A stretch of DNA of 41,560 nt from Lachnospiraceae bacterium (GCA_024405115.1 JAKSPD010000013.1:1-41560), one strand, 5' to 3'. Positions 8,360 through 17,116 are shown, numbered from the stretch's first letter. Notes: a model not told the origin generated them from the letters alone. Numbers and translations are program-made.

Positions 8360-9190
8360 ATGCTTAGGGTAATGCTCATCGATGATGAACAGGGAGTAAT
8401 TGAAGGCTTGAAACGCCTTATAGACTGGAATGCCGCAGATGCAGAAATCTGCGGTACGTTTACTGATTCAAAAGAGGCCGTAAAGGCCTGTGCCGCCGCC
8501 TCTCCCGAGCTCATAATTACTGACATTGAAATGCCAGGGCTTTCTGGTCTCAAATTAATTTCCGAATTAAAGAAGCTGGTGCCCGGCGCTGTTTTTGCAA
8601 TCCTTTCCGCTTATGATTACTTCAGTTATGCACAGGAAGCCATAAACCTTTCAGTTTTCCGTTATCTTTTAAAGCCACTGTCACCGGAAGATCTTCTAAA
8701 ACTCATAAATGACGCCAGGGAAGCCATCTCTGACAGGGAAACTGCCCTTTCGGCGGCCTTTGGATCAAAGACGGCTTTTGTACAGTCGGCTCGGGCCGGC
8801 CAAAGGGCCGACGTTAACGCAGCCTCTGATTTTGCTGCAGCCCCGTATGAAATACCACTTACTGAAAGCGAACAGCTAATTAAGCGCGCACAGGAACTGA
8901 TAGAGAAAAATTATGCTGACCCTGAGTTCAAGCTTTCGGGTATAGCGGATACGCTTTTTGTGAACTACAGTTACTTAAGCCACATCTTTAAAGCCAAGAC
9001 CGGAAAGACCCTTTTCAGCTGCCTCCTTGACGAAAGGATGGCACATGCGGCATACCTTCTCAGGAACTCAAACCTCTCGGTGACGGACATCGGTCGCAAG
9101 GTCGGGTATCCCCTTTCAAAGAATTTCCACCAGGCGTTCAAGAAATACTTTAATGAATCGCCAAAAAGCTACAAATCAAAGAACCGTTAA
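8360..9190 (+). CDS. YesN-type response regulator with AraC DNA-binding domain
   Basis: 276 residues. The N-terminal receiver domain has the acidic pair at D8-D9, phospho-acceptor D55 (in ITDIEMPG) and KP lysine (YLLKPL). A linker of about 50 residues leads to a C-terminal AraC-type double helix-turn-helix (about residues 175-276) with the typical NYSYLSHIFKAKTGKT and VGYPLSKNFHQAFKKY segments. It is the partner of the YesM-type kinase and the likely activator of the sugar ABC operon. The start at 8360 is chosen because TTGGAGG lies 8 nt upstream; an upstream in-frame ATG (8315) has no such site and would add residues before the receiver fold. It follows the kinase after 118 nt. Confidence 0.92.
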   Translation: MLRVMLIDDEQGVIEGLKRLIDWNAADAEICGTFTDSKEAVKACAAASPELIITDIEMPGLSGLKLISELKKLVPGAVFAILSAYDYFSYAQEAINLSVFRYLLKPLSPEDLLKLINDAREAISDRETALSAAFGSKTAFVQSARAGQRADVNAASDFAAAPYEIPLTESEQLIKRAQELIEKNYADPEFKLSGIADTLFVNYSYLSHIFKAKTGKTLFSCLLDERMAHAAYLLRNSNLSVTDIGRKVGYPLSKNFHQAFKKYFNESPKSYKSKNR

Positions 9191-9194
9191 AAAA

Positions 9195-9222
9195 GGCCTG
9201 CGGACAAAACCGCAGGCTCTTA
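9195..9222. terminator. Bidirectional rho-independent terminator between yesN-like and araM-like genes
   Basis: Perfect 8-bp stem GCCTGCGG/CCGCAGGC (9196-9203 with 9210-9217) with a 6-nt loop. On the minus strand it is followed by a run of six T residues, so it strongly terminates the dehydrogenase gene. On the plus strand the tail is TCTTAATTT, giving weaker termination of the regulator gene. Confidence 0.85.
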
Positions 9223-9224
9223 AT

Positions 9225-10526
9225 TTAATGACGTGTGTCATCGACATTTCCACGGTGACCTGATACTATGTGCCTGAAATACTTAAAGTTAAGCCAGAGC
9301 ACAGTATAGCGGTCCTTAATGTCCTTTGCAAAGTCTATGGCATCCCTTATTTTTTCAGGACCGTAGGTAGTTAAAAATTCGTTATAGTCAAGCCCTATTT
9401 CGGATACCATCTGAAGCATTTCAGCTTTCGTGGGCGCTTCCTTTAAAAGCTTTACAATCTCATCCCACTTTGAGAATACTGCTTCCGAATCATCCGTCTC
9501 ATACCTTCCGATCTTATCCTGAAGGGCTATCATTCCGTCTGCGGTCTCCTTATAGATCCTTCTCATCTCAGAGATCCTGAAATCCTGGCTCATGTATTTT
9601 TTAACAGGCTTCAGTTCCGCTATTCTTTCCCTTATTCCCGCGGTAACAACTGCCGAATAAAGCACGTCTGTTCCGTGACTGAAATAAGGCTCATTATTAA
9701 GTATTCCCGTCACTTCAAAGAAATGCGAAAGGTGGTGTTCGGAACCTGAGGCTGGGCGCGAATTGCCCACAAAGCTCATCATGATGCCCACGATTACAAG
9801 GGCCTCCATAAGCTTTCCAACCGCCGCTTCGTCACGCGCGGTAAGTTCCTTTGCCAGGGGGCGGAGTTCATCCGTGGTAGCAAAGGTCATGTCCCAGATG
9901 TTCTGGCAGAAATATTCACCGTTAAGTAAAGCCGCAAGCTTCCAGTCATTAAGACAGGAATACTTTCCCATGATGTCCCCGTATCCTGACTGGATCATGT
10001 CAAACGGTGCATCCTTTAATACCGCCGTGTCAGCAATTATGGCTTTTGGGGGACGCGCATTTATAGTAACCTTCATCCCGCCAAGAATAAGTGCGGAACC
10101 GTTAGATGCATAGCCGTCCATTGAAGGGGCCGTGGCCACGATATAATAAGGAAGGCCTTTATTAAAGCTCACTATCTTGCAGAGATCGTTGATTACGCCG
10201 CTTCCCACTCCTATGATAAGGTCCGTGCCGTCCGTAACCTTTTCTGTGATTTCCTCAATCTTTTCCTCGTTTGGAATAACGACCTTCCCGTTATCTGAAA
10301 GCACCAGAAAGTCCTTTTCACACGGAATGAATCCGTAGACGTTTTCGCCGCAGGCTGCCCATGTGTTTTTGTCCGCTACTAAAAGTACCTTCTTATATCC
10401 GCCCAAAACCTCCGGAAGCTTTTTAAGTGCGTCCTTTTCAATTACAACGAAATCTATCGGGCAGGCATGGTCCTTCCCGCAGGTACAGTTTCTTATTCCA
10501 TTTGTAAGTTCAGTTACGTTTATCAT
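9225..10526 (-). CDS. araM: sn-glycerol-1-phosphate dehydrogenase, AraM/EgsA family
   Basis: 433 residues, matching the AraM family of NAD(P)-dependent glycerol-1-phosphate dehydrogenases, which interconvert dihydroxyacetone phosphate and sn-glycerol-1-phosphate. Visible features are the nucleotide-binding segment GVGSGVINDLCK, the metal-ligand histidine regions HHLSHFFE and SHGTDV, and an iron-containing-alcohol-dehydrogenase-like layout. A cysteine-containing N-terminus (CTCGKDHAC) precedes the Rossmann domain. It is a single gene with its own promoter and terminator. B. subtilis AraM lies in the arabinose operon and is about 394 residues long. Here the gene sits alone between a two-component pair and surface-protein genes. 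Start supported by AAGGGG 5 nt upstream. Confidence 0.9.
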   Translation of the reverse strand: MINVTELTNGIRNCTCGKDHACPIDFVVIEKDALKKLPEVLGGYKKVLLVADKNTWAACGENVYGFIPCEKDFLVLSDNGKVVIPNEEKIEEITEKVTDGTDLIIGVGSGVINDLCKIVSFNKGLPYYIVATAPSMDGYASNGSALILGGMKVTINARPPKAIIADTAVLKDAPFDMIQSGYGDIMGKYSCLNDWKLAALLNGEYFCQNIWDMTFATTDELRPLAKELTARDEAAVGKLMEALVIVGIMMSFVGNSRPASGSEHHLSHFFEVTGILNNEPYFSHGTDVLYSAVVTAGIRERIAELKPVKKYMSQDFRISEMRRIYKETADGMIALQDKIGRYETDDSEAVFSKWDEIVKLLKEAPTKAEMLQMVSEIGLDYNEFLTTYGPEKIRDAIDFAKDIKDRYTVLWLNFKYFRHIVSGHRGNVDDTRH

Positions 10527-10597
10527 TTTTACCCCTTAAACAGTCTTTACCAGCCGGTACGGCCAGACACCTTTTTATGTTATAAAACATTACCGCT

Positions 10598-10626
10598 ATT
10601 ATCTGTTTTTTGCCCGCATTTTGCAA
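10598..10626 (-). promoter_or_regulatory. Predicted promoter of the araM-like gene
   Basis: Minus strand: -35 TTGCAA (10621-10626), 17-bp spacer, -10 GATAAT (10598-10603), giving a leader of about 65 nt before the ATG at 10526. Good match to the housekeeping consensus. Confidence 0.6.
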
Positions 10627-10652
10627 TACCTTTAAAAATCCCTGAGAAACCT

Positions 10653-10679
10653 TTGTCTTTCCATTGAAAGTGTTATACT
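10653..10679 (+). promoter_or_regulatory. Possible promoter of the short secreted-protein ORF
   Basis: Plus strand: -10 TATACT (10674-10679) with a weak -35 such as TTGTCT (10653-10658, 15-bp spacer). Transcription would begin near 10686, followed by TTAAGGAGG and the ATG at 10712. Confidence 0.4.
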
Positions 10680-10711
10680 TTCAGTAAGAATGTATTAATT
10701 AAGGAGGCATC

Positions 10712-10810
10712 ATGAAACGTTTATCAGGACTTACTTTAGTCATAGCTATTTTATCCCTTTCATTGGCTTTCACGGCTTACGCCGATGGCTTTTCAGAGGT
10801 TACGGTATAA
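10712..10810 (+). pseudogene. Truncated secreted-protein gene (signal peptide stub, 32 codons)
   Basis: The ORF encodes a near-perfect signal peptide: a basic MKR start, a hydrophobic core and a TAYADG cleavage region. It stops after only about seven mature residues. It has a strong ribosome site (AAGGAGG, 6 nt before the ATG) and a plausible promoter. I see no continuation in any plus-strand frame downstream, so it is best read as the preserved 5' end of a decayed gene whose body was deleted. The alternative, a genuine small secreted peptide, cannot be excluded. Confidence 0.5.
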
Positions 10811-11000
10811 AGAGCCGATGCGGAGGCACCGATCGTCACAATGAGGCTGTCGCCGATGTAATTCTTCATTTTCGGAAGAACTGACGGTCTGCAAATACGT
10901 TTTTGATCCGCATCGTCCGCATATGGTAAGTAATAACACACTACCTGCTGCAATGGAAGAATCATCAATACCGGTTTTCTTCAGCCGGGCGCACATCAAA
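10811..11000. other. Non-coding stretch without recognisable content
   Basis: Between the signal-peptide stub and the terminator of the surface-protein gene I see no convincing ORF, repeat or structure on either strand. ORFs present here lack ribosome sites and family resemblance. It is probably remnant sequence. Confidence 0.4.
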
Positions 11001-11001
11001 G

Positions 11002-11031
11002 GAAAAGAGGTCTTCCTTCCGGAAAACCCCT
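11002..11031 (-). terminator. Rho-independent terminator of the 852-residue surface protein gene
   Basis: Minus strand stem AGGGGTTTTCC/GGAAGACCTCT (11006-11031, two wobbles, 4-nt loop) followed by TTTTCC. It lies about 50 nt after the stop codon of the surface-protein gene. Confidence 0.75.
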
Positions 11032-11081
11032 TTCTTAAATACTTTTTCTCTTTTATTACTTTTTCTTTTTTCAGGTCTGGT

Positions 11082-13640
11082 TTATCTTCCGGTCCGCGCT
11101 CCCGTTGCATCGATCTCATAACCGTCAGGTGTTACTCCCGGTCCGATCAGACATGCTCCCAGTGTGCCGTCCTTTGTCGGATTGAGGTAATACCACTTTC
11201 CGTCGATCAGCTGCCAGCCTGTGAGCATGATCCCGTTTGCATCAAACCGGAACCAGTCCGCTTCATGCTGTCCGCTGTGAGCATACGGGTTACGGATATA
11301 TGCCCAGGTATTGCAGAAAAGCTGTGTCGTTGTATAACGCCATGCTCCCGTATCATCCTGTGACCAGTGTCCGTCCGTTACGGGATTTCCCCATGTGCCG
11401 GTAAAGAGTGTGGAAAGCTTTACGACACCTGTTCCCGATCCGCCTGATGAGGAGCCGCCGCCCGAACTGCTGTTTTTGCTCCACTTTGCATAAACGGTCG
11501 TATCTGCACTGATTCCTGTATTGAAGTCAAATGCTTTTGTACATACCGTATCTGCATACCAGCCTGCAAAGCTGTATCCGCTTCTGTTCGGTGAAGTAGG
11601 CTTTACTGCCTTATCTCCCGATGCAACCGTCTGTGCCGCTACTTCACTTCCGCCCATGGAATCGAATTTCACGGTATACAGGATCTTCTCAAAGTACGCC
11701 TTGACCGTTACATCATTCAACGGCATTTCGAACTTATTATCGACAACGGTCACGTCTTCCGACTCCCAGTGGTCGAAGCGATAGCCCGCAAGCGGCATCG
11801 GTTCCAGAACCACGGTATCTCCTGTGATTACATTTACACTTCCGCCTCCGTTTGTTGTTACGTTGACGGTATAAACGATCTTTTCAAACACCGCTATGGC
11901 CGTAACATTCTTTGACGGCATTGTGAAAGTTCCGTCATCGGCCACGGTTACCTCTGCCGATTTCCAGCCTGCAAACGTATAGCCTTCATCAGGTGAAGCC
12001 GTAAGTGTAACTGTTGTTCCCATAGCAGCACTTTCATGATCTGCGCTTACTGTTCCGCCTCCTGCCGTGATGGCATTCACGGTATATGATTCTTCCTTAA
12101 ATACTGCCTTTACAGAAACATTCTTTGCGGGCATTGCGAACTTATTATTTACCGGGATCACGTCTGACGATTCCCAGTGGTCAAAACGATAACCTTCGTC
12201 CGGAACAGCTGTAAGCGTTACCTCTGTTTCCAGGACTGCTGTAGAAGGATCGGCATTTGCCGTTCCGTTCCCTCCGCTGCTGACATTTACAGCATACTCT
12301 GTTTTGCCAAAAACAGCCTTTACCGCAACATCCTTTGACGGCATCGTGAAGGTTCCGTCATCGGCTACGGTCACGTCATCCGATTCCCATTTAAGGAGAC
12401 GATATCCTGCAGCGGGAACCGCCGTAAGTGTTACGGTCTCATCCTTTGATGCAGATGCAGGGTCGGCACTTGCTGTTCCGTTTCCGTCATCAGTAACCGT
12501 TATTTTATGCGGGAATCTCCATCCTTCCGGTATGTAGTGACAATTCGTAGCTCCTCTTTGGTCGGGAAGTGTTCCGGGTCCGTAGAACGTTCCCTCCGCT
12601 GAAACATTCATAAGCCATTCCTGAGTATATTGTATGCCCCAGCTGCTGAACCCTACTTTAACCTCCTTCAGGCTGCTGCAATCTTTAAACATGTAGAAAT
12701 AGCAGTCGTCAACGAGTGTCTGCGCGGGAAGTTCGGGGGCTTTTTCCAGGCGCGGACAATTATTGAACATCTCTATATAGCATCCTTTTGCCAGCGTTTC
12801 TGCAGGAAGAATGTCAGGAGCCTTTTTCAGATATGTACAATTACCAAACATTGAAGAGTAACAGCCAATTCCAAGACTCTTTGACTGAAGTTTCGCCGGC
12901 GCTGTTTCAAGATAAGTACAGCTGTTAAACATTCCCGCGCAGCAACTCTTTCCAAGCTTTACATCGGGAATAACCAGATTCTCCGCACTTATCAGGTATT
13001 TATTGCCAGCAAACATACCCTCGAAAAAATTATCGGGAATATCTGCATTTCCTTCCCTGGTGATCAGCGTAGTGATATCACCGCCTACACTGAACGGTTT
13101 ATCATTGACTTCTGTCTGGAATGCACCGTGGGAAACGGATATCCGATCATTATAAGTCGATGCTTTGAAGTACACCCTGTCTCCCTTTTTTGGCAGTCCA
13201 ATGCTGTATCCGATGTAATATTCAAACCAGCCGCTTCCATCGTATGAAAACTCAAGTTCCATTCCCGACACGCCGCCTGCATACTTTAAAGCAAACTCAA
13301 GTTCATCCCATTCCGCCTGTACATAAAAATAGTTTATTCCGTCTCCAAGAAGCGCACCGTCCTTCAGTGCTTCCTTTTCCGCGGTCTCCTCTGCGGAAAT
13401 GATCTCTTCGACTGCTTCCACAGCCTCGATCTCTTCCAAAGAACCTATCTCTTCAATAGACCCGGTTTCTTCCACGGAACCTGTTCCTTCCGCAGATCCG
13501 GTCACTTCTGCAGTATCTGCTGTTTCAAATACCTCAGAATTAACTGCCGTTTCCACATTTTCTGCGGCATAGACAGGCATTGCCGCCGTCAATACCATTA
13601 CTGCGGAAAGCAGTACGGCCAATCTTTTTCTGAAATTCAT
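11082..13640 (-). CDS. Secreted repeat-rich surface protein (LRR-like, InlB-type and cell-wall-binding-like modules)
   Basis: 852 residues. Order of parts: signal peptide (1-25, cleavage after PVYA); Glu/Thr/Val-rich spacer (about 26-90); an unfamiliar domain (about 95-190); a leucine-rich-like block of DUF285/BspA style units with the recurring CY..MF..C..L..AP pattern (about 195-330); four divergent InlB B-repeat/beta-grasp modules (about 380-650) each built on WESxDVTV...FxMP.K.V.VKAVF; one Listeria-Bacteroides (Flg_new) repeat ending TTVYAKW; a Ser/Gly linker; and a C-terminal region with TGWQLIDGKWYYLN, like choline/cell-wall-binding repeats. It has no LPXTG, so attachment is probably through the C-terminal module. 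Likely an adhesin or surface scaffold. AGGAGG lies before the ATG. Confidence 0.85.
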   Translation of the reverse strand: MNFRKRLAVLLSAVMVLTAAMPVYAAENVETAVNSEVFETADTAEVTGSAEGTGSVEETGSIEEIGSLEEIEAVEAVEEIISAEETAEKEALKDGALLGDGINYFYVQAEWDELEFALKYAGGVSGMELEFSYDGSGWFEYYIGYSIGLPKKGDRVYFKASTYNDRISVSHGAFQTEVNDKPFSVGGDITTLITREGNADIPDNFFEGMFAGNKYLISAENLVIPDVKLGKSCCAGMFNSCTYLETAPAKLQSKSLGIGCYSSMFGNCTYLKKAPDILPAETLAKGCYIEMFNNCPRLEKAPELPAQTLVDDCYFYMFKDCSSLKEVKVGFSSWGIQYTQEWLMNVSAEGTFYGPGTLPDQRGATNCHYIPEGWRFPHKITVTDDGNGTASADPASASKDETVTLTAVPAAGYRLLKWESDDVTVADDGTFTMPSKDVAVKAVFGKTEYAVNVSSGGNGTANADPSTAVLETEVTLTAVPDEGYRFDHWESSDVIPVNNKFAMPAKNVSVKAVFKEESYTVNAITAGGGTVSADHESAAMGTTVTLTASPDEGYTFAGWKSAEVTVADDGTFTMPSKNVTAIAVFEKIVYTVNVTTNGGGSVNVITGDTVVLEPMPLAGYRFDHWESEDVTVVDNKFEMPLNDVTVKAYFEKILYTVKFDSMGGSEVAAQTVASGDKAVKPTSPNRSGYSFAGWYADTVCTKAFDFNTGISADTTVYAKWSKNSSSGGGSSSGGSGTGVVKLSTLFTGTWGNPVTDGHWSQDDTGAWRYTTTQLFCNTWAYIRNPYAHSGQHEADWFRFDANGIMLTGWQLIDGKWYYLNPTKDGTLGACLIGPGVTPDGYEIDATGARTGR
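11953..12497 (-). repeat. 545-bp identical tract, copy 1
   Basis: By direct reading this stretch is identical base for base to 15204-15748, at a constant offset of 3251 bp and without gaps. The first mismatches flanking it are at 11952/15203 and 12498/15749. It covers most of three and a half InlB-type repeat modules in the two paralogous surface proteins. Confidence 0.9.
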
Positions 13641-13702
13641 TTTACCCTCCTGAATTTTCTGAAATAAACCATTTACTGTCTTAACGTTACGAACCGCCGA
13701 TT

Positions 13703-13731
13703 ATTTTATAGGAATATATAAAAATTAGCAA
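13703..13731 (-). promoter_or_regulatory. Predicted promoter of the 852-residue surface protein gene
   Basis: Minus strand: -35 TTGCTA (13726-13731), 17-bp spacer, -10 TAAAAT (13703-13708), in an AT-rich stretch. The leader to the ATG at 13640 would be about 55 nt. Confidence 0.5.
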
Positions 13732-13818
13732 GTATTTTCAGAAAAATCATATTGCACCATTCTATGTTTTTTGAGTAAACTGATTTGCTTTTATTCTGCA
13801 GCATGTATTTAAATAATA

Positions 13819-13844
13819 AGAGGCCCTCCTTTCGGAAAGCCTCT
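13819..13844 (-). terminator. Rho-independent terminator of the 1062-residue surface protein gene
   Basis: Minus strand stem AGAGGC/GCCTCT (13839-13844 with 13819-13824), extended by an inner TTTCC/GGAAAG pairing, followed by a T-rich TTATTATTT tail. It lies about 85 nt after the stop at 13928. Confidence 0.7.
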
Positions 13845-13927
13845 CTTTGATATATACATTGTTTAAGCTCTTTGAATTCCCTTTGTTCAGGATCCGTCTG
13901 CTCTTGTGTCCATACACACGGCACAGG

Positions 13928-16900
13928 TTACCTTCCGGTCCATGCTCCCGCTGCGTCTATCTCATAACCGTCAGGTGTTACTCCCGGTCCGATCAGGCAT
14001 GCTCCGAGTGTGCCGTCCTTTGTCAGATTCAGATAATACCACTTTCCGTCTATCAGCTGCCATCCTGTGAGCATGATTCCGTTCCCGTCAAACCGGAACC
14101 AGTCGGCTTCGTGCTGCCCGGCATGAGCATACGGATTACGGATGTATGCCCAGGTATTACAGAAAAGCTGTGTCGTTGTATAATGCCATGCTCCCGTATC
14201 ATCCTGTGACCAGTGTCCGTTCGTTACAGGATTTCCCCATGTACCGGTAAAGAGTGCATTCCCCTTTACGGTGCTTGCCGGTCCTCCGCCCGACGATGAT
14301 CCTCCGCCCGAACTGCTGTTTTTGCTCCACTTTGCATAAACTGTTGTATCTGTGCCGATACCTGCATTAAAATCAAATACTTTTGTGCATGCCGTATCTG
14401 CATACCACCCTGCAAAGCTGTATCCGCTTCTGTTCGGTGAGGTGGGCTTTACTGCCTTTTCACCCGATGCCACCGTCTGTGCGGCTACTTCACTTCCGCC
14501 CATGGAATCAAATTTTACGGTATAAAGGTACTTTTTAAAATTTGCCTTTACCGTTACGTTCTTTAACGGCATCTCGAACTTATTATCGACAATGGTCACG
14601 TCATCCGACTCCCAGTAATCAAAGCGGTAACCTTCATATGGCATAGCCGTCAGTTCCACAACAGCCCCCGGATTTACGCTGACTGTTCCTCCCCCGTCTG
14701 TAACTACTATTACAGAATAATCGATCTTTTCGAATACTGCCTTTACCGTGACATTTCCGATGGGCATCTCAAACTTATCGTCTGCTACAGTTACATCCGA
14801 AGACTCCCAGCGGTCAAAGCGATAGCCCGGGTCCGGTGTGGCCGTAAGTGCCACCTTCGTTCCCATGACTGCTCCCGCCGGATCCGCTGATGCGGTTCCC
14901 TTTCCTTCTTTTTCCACTGTCACGGTGTATTCGATCTTCTCAAATACCGCGTTAACCGTTACGTTTTTATAAGGCATCTTAAACGCATTATCAACAACGG
15001 TCACGTCATCCGACTCCCAGCGGTCAAAGCGGTAGCCGGCAAACGGTACAGGCTCAAGGATCACGGTGTCTCCTGTCGTCACATTGACGCTTCCGCCGCC
15101 GTTTGTTGTTACCGTGACGGTATAACTGATCTTTTCAAAAACCGCTATGACCGTAACATTCTTTGCGGGCATCGTAAACGTTCCGTCATCGGCCACGGTT
15201 ACATCTGCCGATTTCCAGCCTGCAAACGTATAGCCTTCATCAGGTGAAGCCGTAAGTGTAACTGTTGTTCCCATAGCAGCACTTTCATGATCTGCGCTTA
15301 CTGTTCCGCCTCCTGCCGTGATGGCATTCACGGTATATGATTCTTCCTTAAATACTGCCTTTACAGAAACATTCTTTGCGGGCATTGCGAACTTATTATT
15401 TACCGGGATCACGTCTGACGATTCCCAGTGGTCAAAACGATAACCTTCGTCCGGAACAGCTGTAAGCGTTACCTCTGTTTCCAGGACTGCTGTAGAAGGA
15501 TCGGCATTTGCCGTTCCGTTCCCTCCGCTGCTGACATTTACAGCATACTCTGTTTTGCCAAAAACAGCCTTTACCGCAACATCCTTTGACGGCATCGTGA
15601 AGGTTCCGTCATCGGCTACGGTCACGTCATCCGATTCCCATTTAAGGAGACGATATCCTGCAGCGGGAACCGCCGTAAGTGTTACGGTCTCATCCTTTGA
15701 TGCAGATGCAGGGTCGGCACTTGCTGTTCCGTTTCCGTCATCAGTAACTGTTATCTTGTGCGGGAATTTCCACCCGTTGGGAATAAAGCTGCAATCAGTC
15801 GATGAATCATCATCTCTTCTGTCAGGAAGCGTAGACGGTCCATAGAAGGTTCCTTCAGATGCAGCGCCGCGAAGCCAGTTGGTTGTCCAAATGCCTTCAT
15901 TCCAGTCACTGAATCCCACTTTTACTTCTTTTAATCTGCTGCATTTATCGAACATCTGTGCGTAGCAGTATTCTGCCAGTGTCTCTGCGGGAAGCTCTGG
16001 CGCTGTTTCCAGGGCACCGCAGTTTGCGAACATCTGCCGGTAGCATTGATATGCCAATGTCATTGCGGGAAGCTCTGGCGCCACTGTCAGACTTGTGCAG
16101 TTAAAAAACATTTGCAAATAGCAGTCTTTTGCCAATGTCTTTGCGGGAAGCTCTGGCGCTGTTTCCAGGGCACCGCAGTTTGCGAACATCTGCCAGTAGC
16201 ATTGATATGCCAATGTCTTTGCGGGAAGTTCAGGGGCTGTTGTAAGGTTGCTGCAGCCTTCAAACATAAACGCATAACAAGACTCTCCGAGAACCGTCGG
16301 CCGAACAACCGGTGCTATCTTAAGGCTGCTGCAGCCATAGAACATAGAAGCGCAGCTGTTTTTTCCAAGCTTTACATCGGGGATCACCAGGTTTTTCGCG
16401 CTTATTAGATTGTCATTCCCCCAAAACATCTGATTAAAGAAACAGGCTGGAATGTCAACGCTTCCTTCCGTTCTGATAAGTGTAGTGATATCCCCACCAA
16501 CGCTGTAGTCTTTATCGTTTTCAGCTATTACCCGGAATGAGGCTTCAAATTTTTCCAATTCAGCTATTTCATCATTATGAACACCGCTCGGTGCCTGGAA
16601 ATATACCCTGTCTCCTTTCTCTGCTAACACTATAGGAGTTAGAGAAGTCTCATCGACTGGATGTTCTGCCGCAAGGAGATAATTATCCCAGTAGATTCCG
16701 TCCATTGAAAACTCAAGCTTCAGCCCTGATGCCGGGTTATCCCCATACCCTCGCGTTCTTATGGATACACACGTTTGATCCTCTTCAGCCTGTATATAAA
16801 AATATTTAGGTTCTCCTTCTCCAAGAAGCGCGCCATCCTTCAGTGCTTCCTTTTCCGCGGTCTCCTCTGCGGAAATGATCTCTTCGACTGCTTCCACTGC

Positions 16901-17116
16901 CTCGATCTCTTCCAAAGAACCTATCTCTTCAATAGACTCGGTTTCTTCCACGGAGCCTGTTCCTTCCGCAGATCCGGTCACTTCTGCGGTATCTGCTGTT
17001 TCAAATACCTCAGAATTAACTGCCGTTTCCACATTTTCAACGGCATAGACAGGCATTGCCGCCGTCAATACCATTACCGCGGAAAGCAGAACCGCTAATT
17101 TCTTTTTTAAATTCAT
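13928..17116 (-). CDS. Secreted repeat-rich surface protein, longer paralogue
   Basis: 1062 residues with the same plan as the product of 11082-13640. It has a signal peptide (to PVYA); an almost identical Glu-rich spacer; an unrelated-looking domain (about 95-205); an expanded LRR-like block of 26-residue units (CY.QMF..C..L..APELPA.TLA, about six units, residues about 230-420); six InlB-type modules instead of four; one Flg_new repeat; a Gly/Ser linker; and the TGWQLIDGKWYYLN C-terminus. I take the ATG at 17116, with GGAGG 5 nt upstream, over a TTG four codons earlier that overlaps the ribosome site. Surface-exposed, probably wall-bound through the C-terminal module. The pair arose by duplication followed by repeat gain or loss and local homogenisation. 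Confidence 0.85.
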   Translation of the reverse strand: MNLKKKLAVLLSAVMVLTAAMPVYAVENVETAVNSEVFETADTAEVTGSAEGTGSVEETESIEEIGSLEEIEAVEAVEEIISAEETAEKEALKDGALLGEGEPKYFYIQAEEDQTCVSIRTRGYGDNPASGLKLEFSMDGIYWDNYLLAAEHPVDETSLTPIVLAEKGDRVYFQAPSGVHNDEIAELEKFEASFRVIAENDKDYSVGGDITTLIRTEGSVDIPACFFNQMFWGNDNLISAKNLVIPDVKLGKNSCASMFYGCSSLKIAPVVRPTVLGESCYAFMFEGCSNLTTAPELPAKTLAYQCYWQMFANCGALETAPELPAKTLAKDCYLQMFFNCTSLTVAPELPAMTLAYQCYRQMFANCGALETAPELPAETLAEYCYAQMFDKCSRLKEVKVGFSDWNEGIWTTNWLRGAASEGTFYGPSTLPDRRDDDSSTDCSFIPNGWKFPHKITVTDDGNGTASADPASASKDETVTLTAVPAAGYRLLKWESDDVTVADDGTFTMPSKDVAVKAVFGKTEYAVNVSSGGNGTANADPSTAVLETEVTLTAVPDEGYRFDHWESSDVIPVNNKFAMPAKNVSVKAVFKEESYTVNAITAGGGTVSADHESAAMGTTVTLTASPDEGYTFAGWKSADVTVADDGTFTMPAKNVTVIAVFEKISYTVTVTTNGGGSVNVTTGDTVILEPVPFAGYRFDRWESDDVTVVDNAFKMPYKNVTVNAVFEKIEYTVTVEKEGKGTASADPAGAVMGTKVALTATPDPGYRFDRWESSDVTVADDKFEMPIGNVTVKAVFEKIDYSVIVVTDGGGTVSVNPGAVVELTAMPYEGYRFDYWESDDVTIVDNKFEMPLKNVTVKANFKKYLYTVKFDSMGGSEVAAQTVASGEKAVKPTSPNRSGYSFAGWYADTACTKVFDFNAGIGTDTTVYAKWSKNSSSGGGSSSGGGPASTVKGNALFTGTWGNPVTNGHWSQDDTGAWHYTTTQLFCNTWAYIRNPYAHAGQHEADWFRFDGNGIMLTGWQLIDGKWYYLNLTKDGTLGACLIGPGVTPDGYEIDAAGAWTGR
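15204..15748 (-). repeat. 545-bp identical tract, copy 2
   Basis: Identical partner of 11953-12497. Sequence on both sides diverges quickly (synonymous and nonsynonymous differences), so identity over this block alone points to recent gene conversion or recombination between the two surface-protein genes. Confidence 0.9.
15950..16260 (-). repeat. Tandem 78-nt coding repeats (26-residue LRR-like units)
   Basis: Within the 1062-residue surface protein. Two units, around 15985-16060 and 16140-16215, are nearly identical at DNA level (shared string GCACCGCAGTTTGCGAACAT). This indicates recent unit duplication and potential for length variation. Confidence 0.75.

Noticed and set aside
10793-11119. 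Minus-strand ORF of 108 codons after the surface-protein gene
   Set aside because: It overlaps the end of the surface-protein gene and its terminator, and shows no domain or ribosome site.
11953-16260. Regular repeats considered as a CRISPR array
   Set aside because: The repeats are in frame, encode protein modules of different lengths, and lack short unique spacers.
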